From Enterococcus hermanniensis (GTDB lineage Bacteria; Bacillota; Bacilli; Lactobacillales; Enterococcaceae): DNA of 64,000 nt. The stretch is taken from contig NZ_JXKQ01000005.1 in assembly GCF_001885945.1 (NCBI RefSeq), positions 124,001 to 188,000 on the forward strand. The letters run 5' to 3'. This document shows positions 16,602 through 25,893 of the stretch, piece by piece. The notes under the pieces are model-generated. The model saw only the letters and a list, made by a program, of their open reading frames with translations. It ran no database searches and was not told where the DNA came from. The translations under genes and the position numbers were made by a program. Each line of letters begins with the position of its first letter. Position 1 is the stretch's first letter.

Positions 16602-18983
16602 CTAATCCGCTTCTTCAATGCCTAATTCAGCATTACTTAATTGTGACTGTGCAATTTCTTGATAAACAGTAGATGACGCCATCAATTCTTCATGATTTCC
16701 TTGCGCAACGACACGACCTTCGTCTAACACGATGATGTTGTCCGCATGTAAGATCGTGGAAATTTTTTGCGCAACGATGATTTGCGTAACACCCGTAACA
16801 TTTTCAGCAAGTGCTTTACGTAAAGTGACATCGGTCTTGTTATCAAGTGCTGAGAAAGAGTCATCAAAGATCAAGATCTTAGGATTTTTAGCTAAGGCAC
16901 GTGCAATTGATAGACGTTGTTTTTGCCCACCAGAAACGTTTGTCCCACCTTGTGAGATTTCACGGTCAAAGCCTTTTTCATTTGAATTGATAAATTCATT
17001 TGCTTGTGCAATTTCTGCAGCTTTTTTCATTTGTTCATCAGAGATATCTGCATCCCCAAATTTGATATTTGAAGCAATATCACCGGAGAACAATACCCCT
17101 TTTTGCGGTACAAATCCCATAATTTCATGTAATTTGTGCAGGCTCATTTCACGGATATCGATTCCATCAATCGTAATACGGCCACCTGTTACATCGAATA
17201 ATCGTGGGATCAAATTCACGATCGTTGATTTACCTGAACCGGTCGAACCTATCAAAGCCGTGGTTTGTCCGGGCTTAGCAGTAAAATTGATATGGTGAAG
17301 AACATCGGCATCCGCATCGCCATAACGGAATTGAACACCTTCGAATTTCACTTCACCTTTAAAGTCATGATCATCTTTTGGATTTTCAGGATCTTTGATT
17401 GTTGGTTCTGTATTCAAGACTTCATCGACACGACCAGCAGCTACGTTTGAACGTGGCAAGATGATTGAAACCATTGATAACATCATAAATGCCATAACGA
17501 TTTGCATGGTGTACGTGATGAAGGCCATCATATCCCCAACTTGTAATTGACCATTATTCATATTGTGGCCACCGACCCAAACGATCAAGACCGAAATACC
17601 ATTCATTAATAACATCATAAGTGGCATCATCAATGACATTGCACGGTTAACAAACATTTGTGTTTTCATCAAGTCTGTATTTGCGCCGTCAAAACGTTTT
17701 TCTTCAAAACGTTCACGAGAGAATGCCCGAATAACTGGTAAACCAGTAATGATTTCCCGTGAAACCAAGTTCACACGGTCGACCAAGTTTTGTAAAGCTT
17801 TGAATTTAGGCATGGTTGTCGCTAATAGAGCAATTACTAAAACCAATACCGCTCCGACTGCTACTCCAACGATCCAGCCCATACCTGTTCCTGTTTTATA
17901 CACACGATAGATCCCACCAATACCTAAGATTGGTGCATATAAAACCATACGCATGATCATAACGATCCCCATTTGGATTTGTTGGATATCATTAGTATTC
18001 CGTGTAATCAATGAAGCAGGAGAGAATTTTTCCATTTCATTATTTGAGAACGATAATGTTCGTTTGTACTGACCGACACGTAGGTTTTTACCTACCGTTG
18101 CCGCAACTAATGAAGCAATCAATCCGACGATAATTGCTGCCACTGCTGATACTAAAGTCAATCCAACCATTTTCATCCCAGTTTGGATCATATAATCATT
18201 TTGGATTTGTTTTGTATTTACATCTAAGGCTTTGTATTCAGCCAACGTTAATTGGATACCGACTGTTTTCAGTGAATCTTCACCCACGTCGCCTAGGCTT
18301 TCTTTCGTTGCTTTACGAGCTGCGTTGACTTTTTCAGGCATTGCATCATTCTTAGCTTTGACTGAAGCTCCTAATGTTTGCGCTTCTGTGCCTTTTGCTT
18401 GGGCTTGTGCAGCTAATTTTTGCGCTTCTGCACCTTTTGCTTGGGCCTGTGCAGCATCCGTAGCTGCAGCTGCTTCTTTTCCAGCCGCTTGAGCTTGTTC
18501 ACCTAAAGTTTTTGCTTCTGTACCTAATGCTTGAGCTTTCGCAGCATCCGTGGAAATAGTTTTGTATTCATTGATGACTTCTTTGGCTTCTTTCGCATTA
18601 CTAGAATCTTTCGATTGAGCGGAAGCAATCATCATCATTGGTAGATTAAAGATATCAGCTAACTTTTCTTTGGTCATACCCTTTTGAAGATCTAATTTGT
18701 AAATATCAACTTTTTTACCATCAACGGTTTGCGTTGTGGCTTTATAGTTGTCTGCAATTGTTTGCTTCTCTTTATCGGTCATAAAGATCTCGATTCCTTG
18801 AAGCGTTGACTTTCTGATTTTATCTGGAGTCGACTGTTCTAGTCCTCCTTGTTGGATACCGACGTCAACGATGTCTGACGTCAAACTTGGCAAGCTCAAA
18901 TCACTGTATGCCTGAACAATTAATAACATTAATACAGCCAGAATCGCATACCAGTATTTGCTAAGGTATTTAAAAATCTTCAC
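16602..18983 (-). CDS. Heterodimeric ABC exporter subunit with large extracellular insert and degenerate ATP site
   Basis: 793 residues, about 200 more than usual. TM1 is about 12-31 and TM2 about 272-297; the loop between them, extracellular in this fold, is about 240 residues and contains an Ala/Gln/Lys-rich, heptad-like stretch (145-211) with a duplicated 14-residue unit. The ATPase domain has Walker A GSTGSGKST (579-587) and signature VSGGQ (683-687), but Walker B reads IFDD (Asp708 instead of Glu) and the H-loop reads VAQKIST (Gln739 instead of His), so this half does not hydrolyse ATP well. It starts with GTG overlapping the MarR stop by one base. The insert is the odd part. Confidence 0.88.
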   Translation of the reverse strand: MKIFKYLSKYWYAILAVLMLLIVQAYSDLSLPSLTSDIVDVGIQQGGLEQSTPDKIRKSTLQGIEIFMTDKEKQTIADNYKATTQTVDGKKVDIYKLDLQKGMTKEKLADIFNLPMMMIASAQSKDSSNAKEAKEVINEYKTISTDAAKAQALGTEAKTLGEQAQAAGKEAAAATDAAQAQAKGAEAQKLAAQAQAKGTEAQTLGASVKAKNDAMPEKVNAARKATKESLGDVGEDSLKTVGIQLTLAEYKALDVNTKQIQNDYMIQTGMKMVGLTLVSAVAAIIVGLIASLVAATVGKNLRVGQYKRTLSFSNNEMEKFSPASLITRNTNDIQQIQMGIVMIMRMVLYAPILGIGGIYRVYKTGTGMGWIVGVAVGAVLVLVIALLATTMPKFKALQNLVDRVNLVSREIITGLPVIRAFSRERFEEKRFDGANTDLMKTQMFVNRAMSLMMPLMMLLMNGISVLIVWVGGHNMNNGQLQVGDMMAFITYTMQIVMAFMMLSMVSIILPRSNVAAGRVDEVLNTEPTIKDPENPKDDHDFKGEVKFEGVQFRYGDADADVLHHINFTAKPGQTTALIGSTGSGKSTIVNLIPRLFDVTGGRITIDGIDIREMSLHKLHEIMGFVPQKGVLFSGDIASNIKFGDADISDEQMKKAAEIAQANEFINSNEKGFDREISQGGTNVSGGQKQRLSIARALAKNPKILIFDDSFSALDNKTDVTLRKALAENVTGVTQIIVAQKISTILHADNIIVLDEGRVVAQGNHEELMASSTVYQEIAQSQLSNAELGIEEAD
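18377..18455 (-). repeat. Tandem 42-bp repeat in the exporter insert
   Basis: Two 37-base copies (18377-18413 and 18419-18455), 42 bases apart, differ at three positions. They encode the 14-residue unit AAQAQAKG(A/T)EAQ(K/T)L, pointing to expansion by duplication in the coiled-coil-like part. Confidence 0.75.
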
Positions 18984-19429
18984 TATTGATCACTTTCCCC
19001 TTCCGCGGATAATTTTTGAGAGTAGCCGACAAACTTAGCAGTCAGTTCAAGATACTTTTTAGTGTCATCTTCTCCCATTAGCTCAAATACCCGAATGATT
19101 TTTGTGCGCATTTCTTGCTTTTCAGATTTAGCTAATTTTTTTCCTGTTTCCGTTAAACTAACATTGATCCGTCGACGATCATCCGGATCCATCGTACGAA
19201 TGATTAAGCCACGCTTTTCTAAATTACCTAAAACAGCAGCAATCCTAGCAGTAGATAGATTAGATATGTCAGCTAAATATTTAGGATTCGTGGGTTCACC
19301 TAATCGATCTAGAACTTTAAGAACGACATTTGCGCCTTTGCTGCTTTTTTCAATCTTACTAAAAGCACCATGCCGATTCTTTAGCATCATCTGCATGAGT
19401 TCGCGTTCTGCTTCTTCTGCGTATGTCAT
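18983..19429 (-). CDS. MarR-family regulator of the ABC exporter
   Basis: 148 residues with a winged helix-turn-helix (NPKYLADISNLSTARIAAVLGNLEKRGLI, about residues 53-81) and wing DPDDRRRINVSLTETG. MarR proteins next to ABC exporter pairs usually repress them until a drug or fatty compound binds. It is the first gene of the exporter operon and its TAG stop overlaps the next GTG. A palindrome and a tandem repeat in the promoter region are likely binding sites. Confidence 0.87.
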   Translation of the reverse strand: MTYAEEAERELMQMMLKNRHGAFSKIEKSSKGANVVLKVLDRLGEPTNPKYLADISNLSTARIAAVLGNLEKRGLIIRTMDPDDRRRINVSLTETGKKLAKSEKQEMRTKIIRVFELMGEDDTKKYLELTAKFVGYSQKLSAEGESDQ

Positions 19430-19463
19430 AAGACTCCTCCTTTTTTTGATTTTCCATTAATAC

Positions 19464-19511
19464 CTAATAGTATTAGTAATTAATGCTATTCGATATTAAT
19501 GCTATTCGATA
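19464..19511 (-). promoter_or_regulatory. MarR-type palindrome plus perfect 16-bp tandem repeat upstream of the exporter operon
   Basis: CTAATAGTATTAG (19464-19476) is a perfect palindrome. Directly upstream, TTAATGCTATTCGATA occurs twice without change (19480-19495, 19496-19511). The palindrome is a good MarR operator candidate. No consensus promoter is clear. Confidence 0.6.
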
Positions 19512-19583
19512 TCAAAAGCAAGCCTTTTACTCAAAAAACAAAAATGAATACGTTTTTATTTTTTCTCTTAATATTTTATTTAA

Positions 19584-19618
19584 ACAAAAAAAGAGTTTGC
19601 CCAAAATCGGGCAAACTC
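19584..19618 (-). terminator. Terminator of the KimA-like gene
   Basis: GAGTTTGCCC (19593-19602) pairs with GGGCAAACTC (19609-19618); T-run on the minus strand side. Confidence 0.88.
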
Positions 19619-19624
19619 TCAGCT

Positions 19625-21457
19625 TTATTTTTTCAAATGATAGTTGTAAGTACTGATGATGATATCATCTCGGTAAGACAAGCGGAAGCGTAAACGTAGA
19701 GCTGTTTGATTATGCAACGAACGTTTCCATGTTTTGTTAGGAACGAACTCTGGGATCAAGATCGTCGTTGTATAGTTATGCTCTTTTGCATTTTTGCTAA
19801 CACGATCAACATAACGACTTACTGGATTAATAATTGAACGATAAGGCGAACGAACAACTGAGAAACGGACATCTGGAAATTTCTCACGGAATTCATGACG
19901 AATCTCGCGCTCTTTTTCTTCATTTTCTTCCAAAGACACGTGCATCGCAATCACATAATCACCGATCGAACGGGCATAATTGATTGCACCGATATTCACT
20001 TGAGTGACATTTCCGACTAAGACGATTACTGTGTTGCCATCATATTCGTGTAGTTTGACATCATCCGACAGTCTTAATTGCTCTGCCACATTTTTATAGT
20101 GGGTGTGTACTTTATAAAAAGCAAAAATCAAGATTGGCATGATGATGAAGAAAGGCCAAATATCGACTAAGCGATAGACAAACAAAATAATGACGATTGA
20201 AAATGAAATCAAAGCACCAATAATATTTGCGATTGATTTTCTCAACCAATGTTTGCCTTCTTTACGCCATTTCAAGACCATCCCGGTTTGTGACAACGTA
20301 AATGGAATGAATACTCCGACTGAGTATAACGGAATCAAACGTTCTGTTGAACCTTGGAAGATCAACAATAAAATAATTGAACCTAACGCTAAAGTGATGA
20401 TTCCGTTAGAATAACCCAAACGATCACCACGGTCTTGATAACGGTGCGGCAAGAATTTATCTTTAGCTAAATTATACGCTAAAACTGGGAAAGCAGAAAA
20501 ACCTGTGTTGGCAGCAACAGCCAAGATCAAGGCCGTCACAAATTGCAAGATATAAAACATGATGCCTTTTCCAAAGACCGCTTCGCCAACTTGCGATAGA
20601 ACAGTTACTTCAGCAGTTGGAACGATTCCAAACCAATAGTTTAAGAACGTAATACCAGTAAAGAAGAACCCTAGGATCAAGCCCATCATAGCTAAAGTAC
20701 CAGCGGCATTTTTTGCCCGTGGTTTTTTAAAGAACGGTACGGCATTACTAATCGCTTCGACCCCAGTCAGTGAAGAAGAACCCGAAGAAAAAGCTCTTAA
20801 TAATAAAGCCATCGAAATACCTGGAACAACTGCTCCAACTTGGGCTGTCGCATGCATTGGTTCTGCGCCTGTGACAATTTTGAATAGGCCCACGACGATC
20901 AAAATTGTAATGACCGCAATGAAACTGTAGACCGGAGTCATCAACAAACCAGCACTCTCACGTAATCCCCGTAAGTTCATCAACATCAATAATAAAACAA
21001 TAATAATAGAAATTAACACACGATGATGATACAAAGACGGAATCGCAGAGGCAATCGCTTCTGCACCAGCGGAAACAGATACCGCTACGGTCAACATATA
21101 ATCGACTAAGAGTGAACCTCCAGCAATCAATCCGGCATTCTTTCCTAAATTTTCACTACTAACAACATAGGCACCTCCTCCATGAGGATATGCATGAATA
21201 ATTTGGCGATACGATAGAATCAATGAAGCTAATAAAATCAAAACAACTAATGCAATTGGCAATGAATACCAAATGGCGGCGGCTGATAACGTCACTAATA
21301 CAACAACAATCTGTTCTGTACCATACGCAACAGAAGATAATGCATCTGATGAAAGCAATGCTAACGCCGCAAAACGAGACAAATTCTGGTCATCGTTTTC
21401 AGAAGATTTCAATGGTCGGCCAACCAGCAATCGCTTAAGATAATCCACTAAACTCAC
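19625..21457 (-). CDS. KimA-like potassium permease (APC superfamily)
   Basis: 610 residues with about 12 helices (first 420 residues) and a cytosolic C-terminal domain (about 440-610). It resembles B. subtilis KimA closely from memory: LVGRPLKS...ALALLSSDALSSVAYGTEQI, LSYRQIIHAYPHGGGAYVVSSENLG, NTGFSAFPVLAYNLAKDKFLPH and the end STYNYHLKK. KimA is a high-affinity K+/H+ symporter inhibited by c-di-AMP binding to its C-terminal domain; the same substrate is inferred. An amino-acid or polyamine permease is the alternative. In Bacillus a c-di-AMP riboswitch precedes it; here only a short leader is present. Monocistronic with its own promoter and terminator. Confidence 0.8.
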   Translation of the reverse strand: MSLVDYLKRLLVGRPLKSSENDDQNLSRFAALALLSSDALSSVAYGTEQIVVVLVTLSAAAIWYSLPIALVVLILLASLILSYRQIIHAYPHGGGAYVVSSENLGKNAGLIAGGSLLVDYMLTVAVSVSAGAEAIASAIPSLYHHRVLISIIIVLLLMLMNLRGLRESAGLLMTPVYSFIAVITILIVVGLFKIVTGAEPMHATAQVGAVVPGISMALLLRAFSSGSSSLTGVEAISNAVPFFKKPRAKNAAGTLAMMGLILGFFFTGITFLNYWFGIVPTAEVTVLSQVGEAVFGKGIMFYILQFVTALILAVAANTGFSAFPVLAYNLAKDKFLPHRYQDRGDRLGYSNGIITLALGSIILLLIFQGSTERLIPLYSVGVFIPFTLSQTGMVLKWRKEGKHWLRKSIANIIGALISFSIVIILFVYRLVDIWPFFIIMPILIFAFYKVHTHYKNVAEQLRLSDDVKLHEYDGNTVIVLVGNVTQVNIGAINYARSIGDYVIAMHVSLEENEEKEREIRHEFREKFPDVRFSVVRSPYRSIINPVSRYVDRVSKNAKEHNYTTTILIPEFVPNKTWKRSLHNQTALRLRFRLSYRDDIIISTYNYHLKK

Positions 21458-21484
21458 TCCTTTTAAAAAATGTAAACAAGCGAA

Positions 21485-21513
21485 ATATTACTCGCACTCA
21501 ACCCAATTGTCAA
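21485..21513 (-). promoter_or_regulatory. Promoter of the KimA-like gene
   Basis: Minus-strand TTGACA (21508-21513) and TAATAT (21485-21490), 17-base spacing; the 5' leader is only about 20-25 bases long before the start codon. Confidence 0.75.
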
Positions 21514-21554
21514 TGTTTTTTTCAATCGATTTACATACTCTAAGTAAAACATGA

Positions 21555-21597
21555 AAACAGGCAAAACAACAGTAATAAGCTATTGTTTTGCCTGTTT
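21555..21597 (-). terminator. Terminator of the YhgE/Pip gene
   Basis: AAACAGGCAAAACAA (21555-21569) pairs with TTGTTTTGCCTGTTT (21583-21597). The T-tract on the minus strand is interrupted (TTTTCATGTTTT). Confidence 0.75.
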
Positions 21598-21601
21598 CAT
21601 T

Positions 21602-24337
21602 TTAATGGAAGATTTTACTTTCGTGAGCGACTTTCGTCAACTTCACTAAATGCGGTTGTACTAGCGGATATGCCCACGTTCCCAAGATACCAAAGACGAT
21701 AAAAATACCGATCATGATGATGATATCTTGCGTAGCATTTGGCCAATAAATACCACCGGCACTTTCGCGCAATAGATTAACTGCATGTGTAAACGGCAAC
21801 CATGGATTGACCGCTTGGAAGAACTTGCCAGATACTTGGATCGGATAGTTCCCGCCACCACCAGATATCGATAGTACAAGAATGATAATTGCGATCCCTT
21901 TTCCGACTGTTCCAAACAACGCTACCAGTGCGTATACCAGCATCATAAATGCCAGTGCTACAAGAACAGCAAACAACACACTGTAGACCGGATTCTTGAC
22001 ATCAACACCTAATAAGAAGATGTTCCCTAAAGTTACGATCAATGCTTGGCCTACGCTGACAACTAGATAAGTCAACATCCGCGCACCATAGCGTTCCCGT
22101 TTAGTGTATTTGCCACGATCTTTTTTGTCTAAAACAAACTCAGTCGTCGTTACACTAGAAAAGAGGACGGCTCCTACCCATAGACACAGCGCTGTATAGA
22201 ACGGTGTGCTAGCAGAGCCATTGTTTTCAATCGGGTACATCGTATTCGTCTTCAATTCAACCGGAGAAGTAAAGAAGTCACTTTCTTTTTGAGCATCCAA
22301 TTTCAATAATTTCACTATTTCTCCAAAGTCGATCGTTTGATCGCCCTTATCGATCGCTGTCGCTGCTTTTTGAATCCCGCTACGTAGTGATGGCCAATCA
22401 TTTTTGATTAAATCAGAAGCCATATCTAATGCTTTTTCAACTTCTGGCATTTTATCATTCGCCATTTTCAATCCATCGGTTAAATCTGTTTTCACTCCAG
22501 GCCAATCATTTTGCATGAAGTTGGCCGCTAGTGATAATTTTTGTTCTACTGTCGGCAATTCATTGTTATAAAGATCTGCTCCAGTATTGATAGCATTAAC
22601 GATATCATTCATATGCCCATTCAATAAAGTATTGGCATCATGGACTTCTTGACGAATTGCTGGCATTTGTTTTTGATATTTTTCTAAGAAAGTAATGGCT
22701 GTATTTACTGTACCTTCTGTCGAATTCAATAATGAAGCAAAATCAATTTGTTGTGCTTGGTTCAACACGCCTTGAGCTGTCGTAATCGTTGAGATTAATT
22801 TATCAAGGACTGTTTCGATTGTTTTCCCTACTTGTGTTGCGTCAATACTATTAACCAATGTCGCAATCTTACCTGCAGCATCATTGATTTCACTTAAATA
22901 TGCCTTAGCATCGGCTGTACTCCCATTTTGAACTAGGTCATTTAAATGACCAAAACGATTGTTTAGATCACTCAATGAATTTTTAACATTACTCAATTGA
23001 TTAATCATATTCGTCAATGTTTGACTAGCCTCTGCATTGCCATTATCATTTGCAGTTTGTTTTAAATCATTTAAGAATTGGGTCAATTTATCGATTGCAT
23101 CTTGTTGCGTTGACAAATTACTTTGAAAATCACTAATAAGTGACGCAATATGCGCTTTTTCATCTGACGTCAGCTCTTCTTTATCCAACAATGTAGAAAT
23201 ATCACTCGTGATTGATTGCGTCGATGTTGCTACTTGTCCAATCGATTGTAACGTGACTTGTACGCTGCTTGAAATGTTTGGTACCGCTTCTTTTAATTTC
23301 TTAGCACCTTCATTGGTCGTTGTCGCTAAGTCATCTGCTTGATTGCCTAACTTCTGGATATCTGGCAAGATCGTTTGGACTTGGTGGATGATCGTCAATC
23401 CTTGTTTTGCTTCATTGATACCATCATTCATTGTTTTTTCGATTTCTGCAAAATCACTATCGACCTGGGCTATTTGTGTCCCTGCTTGTTGGATCTCAGG
23501 AATCTTTTGCTGCAAGGTCAAAATGACACTGGCTTGCTGTTTGATTTCAGGCATTTTTTGATTCAATGTGATTAATTTTTGTCCCATTTCATCAATTTGT
23601 GGCAAGTATGTTTGCAGTTCATTGGCTTTTGCCAGTTTTTCTTTCAATTCTGGTAATTTGCCTTGGACTTCCAACACTTCTTGGGTATACTTATCGATTT
23701 CATCCAAATTGCTATTGGTTGTTAAAATCAAATCTTTTACTTTATTGATGCTGACTAGATTAGAATCAATATCGTAACCAATTTCATTAAAGACTTTCAG
23801 TAAGGTCGAACTAGCGGTCTTAATAAATTCTTGACTGATTTCTTGCTGAATCGAACCTGCTCCTTTATCCGTGATTTTAGGAGCAATTGCATTGATCTTT
23901 TGGTTTAAATAATATTCGATTTTGGGTTTTTTGATATCTCCGGATGTAAAACTCAATAAATCTTCTGAAAATTCTTTTGGCAAATAAATCCCTGCATAAT
24001 ACTTCCCAGATTTTACGCCCTCGACTACTTGTTTTTTCGAGTCAACAAACTTCCAACCTAATTGTTTATTCTTATGCAGATTTTTAACCACTTCTTTTCC
24101 TATTTCAACATCTTTGTCTTGGAACTTAGCACCCGCATCAGCACTGTAAACCGCGATCGGTAATTCTCCCGTATTTCCATATGGGTCCCATAATGCCTTG
24201 ATATTAAACCACGCATAAAGCGAGGGAATAACTATCAATGCCGCCATTAAGAAAATAGCGATTGGATTTTTTATAATACGACGCCAGTCTAATATGAAAA
24301 GATGCCACGTATTTTTGAGCGATTGAATAACTTTCAT
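21602..24337 (-). CDS. YhgE/Pip domain membrane protein (phage infection protein family)
   Basis: 911 residues. One helix near the N-terminus (about 18-42, [21 protein letters not shown]), then about 650 residues of extracellular, strongly helical sequence rich in Gln, Asn, Leu and Thr, then five or six helices of an ABC-2-type permease domain ending near 900. In Lactococcus Pip is needed for infection by some phages, and YhgE relatives are widespread in Firmicutes with unclear normal roles; no ATPase partner is adjacent. I chose the ATG at 24337 (AGGTGA four bases before it) over the in-frame ATG at 24397. Confidence 0.85.
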   Translation of the reverse strand: MKVIQSLKNTWHLFILDWRRIIKNPIAIFLMAALIVIPSLYAWFNIKALWDPYGNTGELPIAVYSADAGAKFQDKDVEIGKEVVKNLHKNKQLGWKFVDSKKQVVEGVKSGKYYAGIYLPKEFSEDLLSFTSGDIKKPKIEYYLNQKINAIAPKITDKGAGSIQQEISQEFIKTASSTLLKVFNEIGYDIDSNLVSINKVKDLILTTNSNLDEIDKYTQEVLEVQGKLPELKEKLAKANELQTYLPQIDEMGQKLITLNQKMPEIKQQASVILTLQQKIPEIQQAGTQIAQVDSDFAEIEKTMNDGINEAKQGLTIIHQVQTILPDIQKLGNQADDLATTTNEGAKKLKEAVPNISSSVQVTLQSIGQVATSTQSITSDISTLLDKEELTSDEKAHIASLISDFQSNLSTQQDAIDKLTQFLNDLKQTANDNGNAEASQTLTNMINQLSNVKNSLSDLNNRFGHLNDLVQNGSTADAKAYLSEINDAAGKIATLVNSIDATQVGKTIETVLDKLISTITTAQGVLNQAQQIDFASLLNSTEGTVNTAITFLEKYQKQMPAIRQEVHDANTLLNGHMNDIVNAINTGADLYNNELPTVEQKLSLAANFMQNDWPGVKTDLTDGLKMANDKMPEVEKALDMASDLIKNDWPSLRSGIQKAATAIDKGDQTIDFGEIVKLLKLDAQKESDFFTSPVELKTNTMYPIENNGSASTPFYTALCLWVGAVLFSSVTTTEFVLDKKDRGKYTKRERYGARMLTYLVVSVGQALIVTLGNIFLLGVDVKNPVYSVLFAVLVALAFMMLVYALVALFGTVGKGIAIIILVLSISGGGGNYPIQVSGKFFQAVNPWLPFTHAVNLLRESAGGIYWPNATQDIIIMIGIFIVFGILGTWAYPLVQPHLVKLTKVAHESKIFH

Positions 24338-24488
24338 GATTTCACCTACTATTTTTTTTGCTGTTTTACTGTAGCATGGAATTTCGGTTAATTTCAATTG
24401 GAATACGTGGCTGAAATCACCTTTTTTGACATTCCTTTTAGTTTGTCATAATTGTATCCCTTTTCATCTATGACTCCTAAATAAATGC

Positions 24489-24809
24489 TTAAATCCTAAG
24501 TTTTTTTATAGCTAAAAATTTATCTAATAGCTGGTCTGTCAACTGCGCTAATTTCTCATGATCCCCATTTTCTTCCGATAGGCGACAGATAGGGGTGCTT
24601 TCAAAATCGAGCAAGCTGATTGGTTGGAGCTGATTGGCTTGCCAGTGCAATGTAATTTCAGGATGAATCACTTTATCCCCACAGGGGCCCGCGACTAAAT
24701 AGGCAAGTTGATACCCATTATCAATTTCACGAATGCGATAATAGCCATCAGATAATTCTTCTAGTCCACTAAAGTTCCTTTCGACTTCTCGCCATTTTTG
24801 CTGATTCAT
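24489..24809 (-). CDS. Small hypothetical protein translationally coupled to the oxidoreductase
   Basis: 106 residues, soluble, no signal or membrane segment: starts MNQQKWREVERNFSGLEEL, has an aromatic-rich beta-like segment YYRIREIDNGYQLAYLV and ends in a charged helix. I do not recognise the family. Its ATG overlaps the stop of the oxidoreductase gene by four bases (ATGA), so the two are co-translated and probably work in one process. Confidence 0.65.
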   Translation of the reverse strand: MNQQKWREVERNFSGLEELSDGYYRIREIDNGYQLAYLVAGPCGDKVIHPEITLHWQANQLQPISLLDFESTPICRLSEENGDHEKLAQLTDQLLDKFLAIKKLRI

Positions 24810-25744
24810 TCATTGTCACCTTTCTTGATAATGATTTTTCCAGCAGCATGATGTTTAGCCAAATCTTCGTGCCCTTTGATCACACTACTTAATTGAAAAG
24901 GTAAAACTTCAGCGATTTCCAATTGAATGTGAGCTGCTTTTTTTGTTAAAGCAATTAAGGCTTCTTGGTCTGAATACTCTTTGGATGGACTATAAGCTAC
25001 ATAATCTCCTGCTTTTTCTGGTTCTTTTGGTAATTCATTTAAGGCGATAAAAATGCCTCCGATCTTCATGGCTTGTATACCACTTTGATTTTCCTGCCCA
25101 CCTCTTGTTGCATCGATCACGATATCTGCTCGATCAGCAAATACTTTTCCAACATCTTCTTGATCATAGGCTGCAAATTCGTCTGCCCCCAAGTGCAATA
25201 CAAAGTCTTTGTTTCGACTTGAAGCGCTAGCCAGTACCGTTTTCCCTTTTTGTTTCAATAACTGAACGAGTAAAGAACCAACTGCTCCTGAGGCGCCTTC
25301 AATCAGCACGGTATTTCCGATTTGATCAGCTAAAACATGTGTAACTATATTATAAGCAGTCAGCCATGGCGTAACTACTCCTGCTGCGAATTCCCAAGAC
25401 ATGGATTCCGGTTTCTTCACTACTTTTTTCGTTGGAACAACGATTTCTTCACCATAGGTTCCACCAACAGCATGCAACAATACTTGCTCTCCTATTGCAA
25501 AGGGTGAATCATGGCCTTCGATTTCAGTCACAATTCCTACTGCATCATTGCCTAACACATAAGGAAAATTCAATTTTCGAAAGGCTTGCATCTTCCCTTG
25601 ACGCAAAGCGATATCATACGGATTGATTGCAAAGGCTTTGATTTCCACTCTAATATGTGATTCGTCAATAGCTCTTGGCTGCGCCTCAAGGGCAACCAAA
25701 ACATCTTCAGCATCTCCATAGTCCTTCATTGCAAAGCGTTTCAT
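24806..25744 (-). CDS. NADP-dependent zinc-free alcohol dehydrogenase-like oxidoreductase (quinone reductase family)
   Basis: 312 residues of the medium-chain dehydrogenase fold: GroES-like domain with VEIKAFAINPYDIALRQG and YVLGNDAVGIV, and a nucleotide-binding Rossmann domain with VLIEGASGAVGSLLVQLLKQKG (about residues 145-166). The zinc-binding Cys residues of classical alcohol dehydrogenases are missing. Members reduce quinones or enones with NADPH. ATG has AGAGGAAGGGA upstream. Confidence 0.82.
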   Translation of the reverse strand: MKRFAMKDYGDAEDVLVALEAQPRAIDESHIRVEIKAFAINPYDIALRQGKMQAFRKLNFPYVLGNDAVGIVTEIEGHDSPFAIGEQVLLHAVGGTYGEEIVVPTKKVVKKPESMSWEFAAGVVTPWLTAYNIVTHVLADQIGNTVLIEGASGAVGSLLVQLLKQKGKTVLASASSRNKDFVLHLGADEFAAYDQEDVGKVFADRADIVIDATRGGQENQSGIQAMKIGGIFIALNELPKEPEKAGDYVAYSPSKEYSDQEALIALTKKAAHIQLEIAEVLPFQLSSVIKGHEDLAKHHAAGKIIIKKGDNE

Positions 25745-25835
25745 TTTCTTCCCTTCCTCTCTCTTGTCACGACTTCTTAAGCCTGTTTCTTTATCCTCAT
25801 TGTAGTAGTATTAGTGAGCGAATTCCAACAATACG

Positions 25836-25872
25836 AAAAAAAGATGTACGAAAGTTTTCGTACATCTTTTTC
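25836..25872. terminator. Bidirectional-looking terminator hairpin
   Basis: AAAAGATGTACGAAA pairs with TTTCGTACATCTTTT around a short loop. Flanked by A- and T-runs. It lies between the second ABC exporter (ends 25894, reading towards it) and the oxidoreductase. Confidence 0.85.
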
Positions 25873-25893
25873 TACTATTATATATAAAGTAGA

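Noticed and set aside
21458-21600. ydaO-type c-di-AMP riboswitch before the KimA-like gene
   Set aside because: The space is occupied by the upstream terminator and promoter; conserved riboswitch sequence is absent.
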